64,000 nt of DNA from positions 155,302 through 219,301 of the forward strand of contig NVXE01000001.1 in NCBI GenBank assembly GCA_002746975.1, in the 5' to 3' direction. Under the pieces are notes generated by a model, which saw nothing but the letters and a program-made list of their open reading frames with translations, was not told the DNA's origin and ran no database searches. The stretch comes from Bacteroidota bacterium. GTDB lineage: Bacteria; Bacteroidota; Bacteroidia; Flavobacteriales_D; Sanyastnellaceae. Both the position numbers and the translations under genes were made by a program. Positions within the stretch are counted from its first letter, which is position 1, and each line of letters starts with the position of its first letter. Shown here in pieces: positions 55,090 to 61,975 of this stretch.

Positions 55090-58000
55090 TTAGCAAATAG
55101 TACCGAATGCACCTAGGAAGATAAGAAGGTCACCAGTAGTAATCGATCCATCACCGTTCAAGTCCGCAGGACAAGGGTTAGCGATGTTGAAAGTACAAGT
55201 TCCGTTATCTGTAATCGCAGCAGCGTCATAGTTAGCCGCATCTGGGTAAGTACATCCCTCACATCCAGTGAAGATACAAGTAGTGAAATCAGGTAGGTTA
55301 ACAGCTGCGTTGTAGTTACAAGCACAAGAGATGTCACAACCAACAACACACTGATCACCAGTACCTACGTTGAAAGTTACAGACTCATCAGCTAGACCAC
55401 CAACTAGACCACCGAATGCTCCTAATATGTTCCAGCTCATCTCAGATGCCCAAGAAACACCGACAACATCGATAGTGTAACATCCATCAGCTAGACAGTA
55501 AGAGTCAGTAGCATTTGAACCTACATCGATAGTACCTGTTCCGATTACAGTTCCATCAACAGAAGATAGAGTGTAGTAACCTCCATTCCATCCGTCTCCG
55601 AAAGAATCGAACATCTGAACATCTAGACAGTTACTGTAACAGCAAGTACCATCATCGATAGTAGAAAGTGCATCATAGTTACAAGCTAACATATCTGTAC
55701 AACCAGCACATGTTACGTACTCACAAGAGCTATCTTCTACAGTAGCAAGAGGATCGTAGTTACAAGCAATCATGTCCATACAACCACATACAGCACCACC
55801 TACAGAGATAGTCTGAGAATCAGGAGCTCCACCAGCTACAATAATAGTAGAATCTTGTAGAGTAATGTTCCAAGAAACCTCAGAAGCCCAATCACCAGGA
55901 GTGATGTCGATGTTGTAACATCCAGGCTCTAGACATATCATATCGAAACCGAACTCAGGTCCAGCGAAGTTATCGTTGTCAACAGAGTACTGAGCGTTAT
56001 CAAGGTCACCAGCAGTAATAAGGTTACCAGCAAGGTCAGAGATAGTGTAACCAGCTCCGTTCCATCCGTCTCCGAATGCGTCAATCATGTTCATTTGAAC
56101 AGCGACCCCAGTACCAGTAGTACAAACACAAGACCAGAAGTCACATGTAGGAGTACTAACGTTAGCTAATGGATCGTAGTTACAAGCTGCAGGATTCATA
56201 CATCCTTCAACAACAGTAGCACAGTTAAATGTAAGATCGAATGTTCCAGCAGTTCCACCTACTAAGATGTAGTAAAGTGTACCAGGTGTAGAAACGAATT
56301 CAAAGTTTACATCATCAGAATCGAATAATGAACAAGCACCTGTTCCATCACTACCAGCAGCAGAGTCGAAACATGTAAAGTCACCAGCTGTGTAAATAGG
56401 ATCCATTGGGTATGGAGCAACTGTAAGAAGACCAGTACCAAGAGCTCCAGAAGGTAATTCAAAGAATCCTATAACATCACCAAGACCGTTAGTGAATGTA
56501 GCGGCACCACCGTTCCATCCGTCTCCAAATGCGTCAATCATGTTTAATGTGTAAACTGCAGGAGGTAAACAAAGAGACCCCGTAACAGGAGCGGCTCCAG
56601 AAGCAACACTTACACCTAAAGAGTCAACAAGATCCCAAGTAATCTCAGAATCCCAAGAACCACCACCAACACTGAAGTTAACTGTGACAAGAGGGTTACC
56701 AAGAGAGTCAACGCCACAAGCGTCAACAGGAGGAACAGCAATACCACCACCACCACAAGGGACAGCCGCTGTATAGATGTTAATCTTAGAATCAATAGCA
56801 GACCCACAAGTACTTATGTTATGTAATTGTCCGTCACCCACGAATGAGTACCAAACACCAGCTCCAGGAGCAGTCTCACATCCTAGGACTCCAATTGGAG
56901 AACCTGTGATAGTAGCACCACCTGTAGAACCAGTAGTTACAGTGTTACAAGTTAGAGCAACAGCAGTATCACAAATATCGTTCGCTGGAACAATACCTGT
57001 AAAGTCACAAGTACCATCGTCTTGGTTAGCTTGTGGGTTGAAGTTATTCGCTGTAGCATCTGTACATCCTAAGATGATACCTGTTGTAGTGAACTCAAAG
57101 TCTCCACAAGTAGCCGGGTCAGAAGTATAGATTAAGAAGTAGTAATCTACGTTAGGAATAAGTTGTGGTAAGAATGCCTCAACAGAACCAGCACAAGTAC
57201 CAGTAAACTGACAACCTACGAATCCAGTAATACCTGCACATTGGTTACCTTCCATCATAACGAATCCAAGAACATCGTTAGAAATGTTAGTGATGTTAAA
57301 TAAGAATGTGTTGTAGTTAGCAGAGTTAAATGTGAACCAAACTCCGTAAGCAGTACCGTTTCCAGCCCATCCTAATGGCATTGACTCAGCAGTAGCACAA
57401 CAAGTAGAACCAGTAAATGTCACACCTGTAACCTGTGCGATAGCACCAGAACAGTCATCGTTAGATGGAGTAACACCACAATCAACACAAGTAACAGAAA
57501 GAACGAAGTCGTTTCCGTTAGTTGTTGCAGAGAACTCACTAACAAGAATGAAGTAATCAGTTCCAGTTACAGCATTGAATACTGCAGTTGATAAGAAACC
57601 AGTAGCACAACCGTCATCGTTTCCAGAAACAGCAACTAATGAACCATCTAGAGCTTGTGTGTAAATATGAAGCTGAGTGTCAGCTGTGTAATCAGTTAAA
57701 GCGTCATTTGAAGGAGTATCACATGTACTAACAATTATCTGCTGGTCAGCAGCAGCGTTAAATGTGTACCAAACTCCAGTAGATGCAACAGCAGCGTTAC
57801 TGAACTCAGTACCGATTAAGTTTTGGTCATCAGTAGAGTAAAGTAATGTACCAGAAACGAAAGCTCCACAGAATACTGCCTCAGCGTTAGCTAACTGATC
57901 GTTAACCGGTGGCTCTTGACAAGTACCGTCATCAACAGATGCCGAGATGTTGTAGTTAAGAGCAGAAGGACTTGTACAACCAGAGAACGCACATGTACCA

Positions 58001-59736
58001 GTTAGAGTAAAGTCTAATGGGTAAATAGTACCTGCACCAGTAGTTCCGTAGTTAGTTCCGAACTGGTCTGTCATAGAAATACTAACCTCTGAAGGGGAAG
58101 AACCTAAACTTACTTCTACTGTGTAACATCCAGGAGCTAAACATACTAAGTCAGAACCTAAAGAAAGGCCATCACCAGAAAAAGCTGTGTCAAGGTCACC
58201 AGAAAGCTCAAGAGCTCCAGTTGCCTGATTGTAAACGTAGTAAACAGCTCCATTCCAACCGTCTCCGAAAGAGTCAGCCATAGTTAGAGTAAGAACGAAT
58301 GTACCAGGAGCACAGTAAACACAAAGGCCACTATCAATAGTAGCGTTAGGGTCATAGTTAGCAGCAGTTGCGTCAATACAACCTACGCAAGAGTAATCAC
58401 AAAGACCATCATCAAATGCAGCAAGAGCGTCGTAGTTACAAGCACCCATGTCTGTACAACCCATTGTACAAGCACCACCGTTGAAATCTAAGTAATCAGT
58501 ACCTATAGAACCACCATCACCTACAGCAGCAGTGTCAATATCACCTGAGAAAAGATTAGTTCCATCATAAGCGTCGAATGAGTATGTACCACCATTCCAA
58601 CCATCTCCGAAAGAGTCAGTCATATCAATAGTATAACATCCAGCAGCTAAACAAAGAGTGTAAGAACCTGCTCCACCAGTAGCAACTACTGAATCAGCTA
58701 ACATTAGAGAGAATCCTATTTCACCATCCCAAGTACCACCACCTACAGTAAGTGTTCCAGCGAATACCCCAGTACAGTATGCACAGCATCCAGTACAAGC
58801 GATAGTAGCTAGAGCGTCGTAGTTAATTGCCGTAATATCCATACAACCTATGCAAGAGTAATCACAAGATGCGTTATCTAAAGTAGCAAGAGCATCGTAG
58901 TTACAAGCAGTCGGGTCGATACAACCAGCACATGATAAGTAATCACATGAACCGTCATTAACGTTAGCAGCAGGGTTGAAGTTACAAGACAAAGCGTCGT
59001 TACAACCAGCAACTATACAAGCAGGGTCTGTAGAGAAGAATACCTCTCCTTCACCGCTACCTAAAGCGATAACAGCTCCACCTACAACAACTTCCCAAGT
59101 TCCCTCAGAAGCGAATGAAGGTATAACAATGTTACCTGTGTAACATCCTGGCGCAAGACAGAAGTCCATAGTCATAAAGCCGCCATCAAGGAACTCATAG
59201 AATGTTCCGAAGATGGTTAATCCACCAGCTACACCACCGAAAGTCCATCCATCACCGAATGAATCGTATAGGTTTATCGTTACGAAATCATCTAGGCAAC
59301 AAGTACCATCGTCGATAGTCGCAGATGGATTGAAGTTAGACGCCAGAGGGTCTGTACATCCAGGGACATCAGCAGAAACAGTAATAACTAAAGAACCCGA
59401 AGCTCCAGCAGTTAATTCAAATAGCCCGATGCTCACACCTCCTATACTAAAGGAAGCAGTAGCACCATTCCATCCATCTCCAAACGAGTCAGAACCGATG
59501 AATGTGTAGTCTCCCGCGGCTAAACACCACTGACCAGCAATACCGGCTCCACCAGTTAGTACTGAATTACCGAGTGCGTCGTTAAGAGTCCATGAAATCT
59601 CTGCTGGGTAAGCCCCCGCAGTAATAGCGTAATCTACCGCTATTTCGCCAGGTGCGCATTGCGACCAGGCTCCAGTTGAAAAAAGAAGTGCAAACGCCGC
59701 AAAAGCAGTCGTTAACTTCGTGTACGAATTGAACAT
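55090..59736 (-). CDS. giant Cys-rich secreted repeat protein with EF-hand-like C-terminus
   Basis: The protein is about 1548 residues from the ATG at 59736, chosen because it starts the signal peptide MFNSYTKLTTAFAAFALLF (cleavage before QCAPG); the frame is open to 59763. About 13 modules of the type GCTDxxACNYDxxATxDDGTC alternate with seven beta modules containing DSFGDGWNG or a variant. A middle region of about 250 residues (GVWYTFNAA, DYFILVSEF) has two domains of a C-terminal-protease-associated type. It ends CPADLNGDGSITTGDLLIFL plus seven residues and a final Cys, an EF-hand/dockerin-like motif, with no T9SS CTD seen. It is probably a surface or matrix protein; the export signal at its end is undefined. 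Promoter-like TTG-N18-TTAACTTTTG precedes it. Confidence 0.85.
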   Translation of the reverse strand: MFNSYTKLTTAFAAFALLFSTGAWSQCAPGEIAVDYAITAGAYPAEISWTLNDALGNSVLTGGAGIAGQWCLAAGDYTFIGSDSFGDGWNGATASFSIGGVSIGLFELTAGASGSLVITVSADVPGCTDPLASNFNPSATIDDGTCCLDDFVTINLYDSFGDGWTFGGVAGGLTIFGTFYEFLDGGFMTMDFCLAPGCYTGNIVIPSFASEGTWEVVVGGAVIALGSGEGEVFFSTDPACIVAGCNDALSCNFNPAANVNDGSCDYLSCAGCIDPTACNYDALATLDNASCDYSCIGCMDITAINYDALATIACTGCCAYCTGVFAGTLTVGGGTWDGEIGFSLMLADSVVATGGAGSYTLCLAAGCYTIDMTDSFGDGWNGGTYSFDAYDGTNLFSGDIDTAAVGDGGSIGTDYLDFNGGACTMGCTDMGACNYDALAAFDDGLCDYSCVGCIDATAANYDPNATIDSGLCVYCAPGTFVLTLTMADSFGDGWNGAVYYVYNQATGALELSGDLDTAFSGDGLSLGSDLVCLAPGCYTVEVSLGSSPSEVSISMTDQFGTNYGTTGAGTIYPLDFTLTGTCAFSGCTSPSALNYNISASVDDGTCQEPPVNDQLANAEAVFCGAFVSGTLLYSTDDQNLIGTEFSNAAVASTGVWYTFNAAADQQIIVSTCDTPSNDALTDYTADTQLHIYTQALDGSLVAVSGNDDGCATGFLSTAVFNAVTGTDYFILVSEFSATTNGNDFVLSVTCVDCGVTPSNDDCSGAIAQVTGVTFTGSTCCATAESMPLGWAGNGTAYGVWFTFNSANYNTFLFNITNISNDVLGFVMMEGNQCAGITGFVGCQFTGTCAGSVEAFLPQLIPNVDYYFLIYTSDPATCGDFEFTTTGIILGCTDATANNFNPQANQDDGTCDFTGIVPANDICDTAVALTCNTVTTGSTGGATITGSPIGVLGCETAPGAGVWYSFVGDGQLHNISTCGSAIDSKINIYTAAVPCGGGGIAVPPVDACGVDSLGNPLVTVNFSVGGGSWDSEITWDLVDSLGVSVASGAAPVTGSLCLPPAVYTLNMIDAFGDGWNGGAATFTNGLGDVIGFFELPSGALGTGLLTVAPYPMDPIYTAGDFTCFDSAAGSDGTGACSLFDSDDVNFEFVSTPGTLYYILVGGTAGTFDLTFNCATVVEGCMNPAACNYDPLANVSTPTCDFWSCVCTTGTGVAVQMNMIDAFGDGWNGAGYTISDLAGNLITAGDLDNAQYSVDNDNFAGPEFGFDMICLEPGCYNIDITPGDWASEVSWNITLQDSTIIVAGGAPDSQTISVGGAVCGCMDMIACNYDPLATVEDSSCEYVTCAGCTDMLACNYDALSTIDDGTCCYSNCLDVQMFDSFGDGWNGGYYTLSSVDGTVIGTGTIDVGSNATDSYCLADGCYTIDVVGVSWASEMSWNILGAFGGLVGGLADESVTFNVGTGDQCVVGCDISCACNYNAAVNLPDFTTCIFTGCEGCTYPDAANYDAAAITDNGTCTFNIANPCPADLNGDGSITTGDLLIFLGAFGTIC

Positions 59737-59773
59737 ATGAACAGGTTTTGGTTTGAAATCCATTAATTATTTA

Positions 59774-59804
59774 CAAAAGTTAATCCCTTTACTAAGGAAC
59801 ACAA
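59774..59804 (-). promoter_or_regulatory. probable promoter of the giant repeat gene
   Basis: On the minus strand TTG (59804-59802) is followed about 18 bp later by TTAACTTTTG, which matches the -7 consensus with one extra base. The transcript would start about 30 bp before the ATG at 59736. The remaining sequence up to 60040 is AT-rich and shows no gene. Confidence 0.4.
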
Positions 59805-60040
59805 CCCCCATATAGGATAGTCGTGTTCAGGCGAAAAAGGTTGCCTCCAAGCTAAAATTATCTCAAATTACGGCTTTTCAACGCGTTAAAATTAGGTGAT
59901 TAAACCTAAGAAACCAAAAAAAAGTAAATAAATTCGTTGGGTTTTTTTAGGGCTACGTAGGTGAAATATGTCGATTCAGCGAAAAAAATGTGTTAAAACG
60001 CTATAAATCAAGATAGGTCTGAGATATGAGAAAAAGTCAT

Positions 60041-60526
60041 TTACCACATAGAAACGTGCCAACTTTCAGAGAATGGAGTTACTAGTCGTGTTCTAGCGTC
60101 CTGAAGCGTAGATACAGTGGTGTCAAGGACTTGCGTGTCGTTGGTGATTAAATTCGCCTTCCTTTTCGCCCAAAAATCGTGGAGCTTTTCTGTTACCCAC
60201 TCACCATCGAAGTTAGAAAGGTCGGAATTAGAAGGACGATGTAAAACCCAGCTCCTATTAAACCAATCCACACCGATAGATTCTCCGTCTTTTTTAATAA
60301 AATTGTTGAGTGAATCTAATGAGCATCCTGAAGCAGAGGATGATGACTCGTCAACCGATATAAGTAAAACACGGTTAGAAATAAGAAGGGCGTCAGCTGT
60401 GAGCGCACTTCCATGAGCCGACCATGAATCTAAAAAGGTGGTAAGTCTAGATAGTAGTTGAGTTGATGACGAATCGCTGAGTGAAGAGTCTGCAGTAAAG
60501 AAGAAAACTCGAGATGACTCAGACAT
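60041..60526 (-). CDS. conserved Bacteroidota protein (often mislabelled ABC transporter ATPase)
   Basis: The protein of 161 residues (ATG at 60526; a longer start at 60550 adds 8 poorly conserved residues) has the pattern MSESSRVFFFTADSSLSD, FLDSWSAHGSALTA, NRVLLISVDESS and ASGCSLDSLNNFI. This matches a small soluble family found through Bacteroidota that databases often call ABC transporter ATPase, although no Walker A or B motif exists. The invariant W.AHG, DE and SGCS hint at an enzymatic or binding site. It is the last gene of the exosortase operon, 32 bp after its neighbour. Function unknown. Confidence 0.8.
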   Translation of the reverse strand: MSESSRVFFFTADSSLSDSSSTQLLSRLTTFLDSWSAHGSALTADALLISNRVLLISVDESSSSASGCSLDSLNNFIKKDGESIGVDWFNRSWVLHRPSNSDLSNFDGEWVTEKLHDFWAKRKANLITNDTQVLDTTVSTLQDARTRLVTPFSESWHVSMW

Positions 60527-60558
60527 ATTTGGGAATATTATAAATGACATTGAGTACC

Positions 60559-61086
60559 TTATATAGAAGTGTATCGTTTTAATGAAAATTTAAAACGAGG
60601 AAGAGGAGATTTAAGAAATCTCGGAATGTAAACGAGGATGAGGGAAGGTAGTGGGGATTGTAGAAATCCTAATAATTCACGAGAAACAGCATAAGATGGA
60701 GAAGCTGAGGTTTGGCTTAAAAGGAAGAAAATAGACATAGGAATAGAAACTCCTATATACAAGAGTAAAAGCCAAGGCAAAGCTGAGGGAGCTCCAGAAG
60801 GAGAGGTTACTTTAACGAAAACTGCGTCCAACATAAAGAATACAAGCAATATTATCGCTGATAAAGCGCTCTTTGCTAGGACTAAATCGCTTTTAGAAAA
60901 TAAATGTATGGTGAAGGGAATAGAGGTTGAGTTAAAAATCGCTGACCTCTCCTGAGGTGTTGAGTCATAGAAACCAGAATAAGAATCGGCAAATGATCTG
61001 TATTCGTTGAGAGCAACTTTAGCCGACTCTTGATAATACCCGAAGACAAGCATCACAATTAGGATGATAAGGGGTATAGCTCTCAT
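60559..61086 (-). CDS. exosortase F system-associated membrane protein
   Basis: The 175-residue protein has about four membrane helices: an N-terminal one (ILIVMLVFGYYQES), one near residues 69-90 (SALSAIILLVFFML), and two later (PWLLLLYIGVSIPMSIFFLL; a last one less clear). It ends in a basic tail (RFLKSPLPRFKFSLKRY). Its length, topology and 4-bp overlap with the exosortase gene fit the partner protein that accompanies XrtF in Flavobacteria. The role of this partner is not known; it may shape the substrate path or stabilise the protease. Confidence 0.8.
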   Translation of the reverse strand: MRAIPLIILIVMLVFGYYQESAKVALNEYRSFADSYSGFYDSTPQERSAIFNSTSIPFTIHLFSKSDLVLAKSALSAIILLVFFMLDAVFVKVTSPSGAPSALPWLLLLYIGVSIPMSIFFLLSQTSASPSYAVSRELLGFLQSPLPSLILVYIPRFLKSPLPRFKFSLKRYTSI

Positions 61087-61598
61087 TTGGATTTAGAAAT
61101 AGGTGACAAATATGTGGCCCAAACATACCACAACCCGAAAACTACTCCATATACAAGAATGGTAAATGTATAGTCGTGATTAAACTCAAGCCAATTTGGA
61201 TATTTCGATTGAATTGCTGCAAGGGAAATTACTCTCAACACGTTAACAGTGTGAATTACAATTAAACCTAGCAAAATGAATAAGACCTTTTTCTTTTTTC
61301 CTCCGGGATAAAAAGCTATAAAAATTGAAAATAAAGCAAATAAAGCAAGGCCGTCACAAGGAGCTCCGATTTCGACTCCAGGCGATCCTGACACCCCTAA
61401 CCTATTTATAAAATTTGAAGGCTGAGGGAATGTTCCCGTTTTAAATCCCAACATCTCCAGTCCAGACTCCGAAACATTTACCATGCTAGAAATGAGAACT
61501 TCGTCAACGTTCGTTAAAGGCTTAATTGCAAACTCATAAATCACATACCATGATAGATATGCTACAAAACAGCTGACGAAGAATTTAAATACCCTCAC
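61083..61598 (-). CDS. xrtF: exosortase family protein XrtF
   Basis: The 171-residue integral membrane protein has about five helices. It carries the exosortase catalytic triad pattern: Cys81 in APCDGLALF, Arg122 in NVLRVISLA and His141 in FNHDYTF. Exosortases are cysteine transpeptidase/proteases that recognise short C-terminal sorting signals and process the protein, often in exopolysaccharide loci. Its size and partner gene match the F subtype of Flavobacteria. The gene lies 4 bp after the small Cys-rich protein gene, its probable substrate, and overlaps the partner gene by 4 bp. Confidence 0.9.
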   Translation of the reverse strand: MRVFKFFVSCFVAYLSWYVIYEFAIKPLTNVDEVLISSMVNVSESGLEMLGFKTGTFPQPSNFINRLGVSGSPGVEIGAPCDGLALFALFSIFIAFYPGGKKKKVLFILLGLIVIHTVNVLRVISLAAIQSKYPNWLEFNHDYTFTILVYGVVFGLWYVWATYLSPISKSK

Positions 61599-61602
61599 TT
61601 TT

Positions 61603-61950
61603 TCAAGCTTCTTTAGCTAGAAGTTTATTCTCGTCCCTAAGCTTGTAAAACGCAAAAAATGCACCAGCTATCATTAAAAAGGGAATACCGTCAGAAATAG
61701 GGATTGCTAAACATGGGGCTGAACCATTATAATTCGTACAGTCAGGATCTTCTACACAGGCGTTATTTGCATAAATCCCACAACAACCCGATTGGAGGCA
61801 GTTAATAAAAATATAGTTTGTACCGTCTGGGTCACAACAAAGACCGTCGGGTTCAACTTGTGCTGATATTACAAATGGAGAGAGGGCGAACAATCCTAAA
61901 AAGATGATGGAAACGAATAAGTTTCTTGATATGTAATTGTAGTTTGTCAT
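61603..61950 (-). CDS. small Cys-rich secreted protein with sorting-signal-like C-terminus
   Basis: The 115-residue protein has a signal peptide (residues 1-30, core FVSIIFLGLFALSPFVISA). A 50-residue extracellular part follows with eight Cys (38, 39, 51, 56, 57, 65, 71, 80), and then a tripartite C-terminus: PISDG at 84-88, a hydrophobic helix of about 12 residues (IPFLMIAGAFFAF) and a basic patch with K103 and R105. That arrangement is the plan of PEP-CTERM-type exosortase signals; similar P-I-D/G motifs are known in Bacteroidota. It is the first gene of the exosortase operon, so I propose it as the dedicated XrtF substrate. The link is by inference. Confidence 0.75.
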   Translation of the reverse strand: MTNYNYISRNLFVSIIFLGLFALSPFVISAQVEPDGLCCDPDGTNYIFINCLQSGCCGIYANNACVEDPDCTNYNGSAPCLAIPISDGIPFLMIAGAFFAFYKLRDENKLLAKEA

Positions 61951-61965
61951 GACGGATTACCTTTG
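61937..61965 (+). promoter_or_regulatory. promoter of the Wzc-like kinase gene
   Basis: TACCTTTG at 61958-61965 is an exact -7 box, with TTG at 61937-61939, 18 bp upstream. Transcription should begin just before the ATG at 61976. The -33 part lies in the first codons of the divergent exosortase operon. Confidence 0.6.
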
Positions 61966-61975
61966 GACTTCAAAG

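Noticed and set aside
57000-59500. Several plus-strand frames opposite the giant repeat gene
   Set aside because: They are antisense shadows created by its repetitive codon pattern, with no signal peptides or start contexts.
60041-60526. ABC transporter ATPase
   Set aside because: The family often carries this label, but no Walker A, Walker B or signature motif is present, so the name is not supported.
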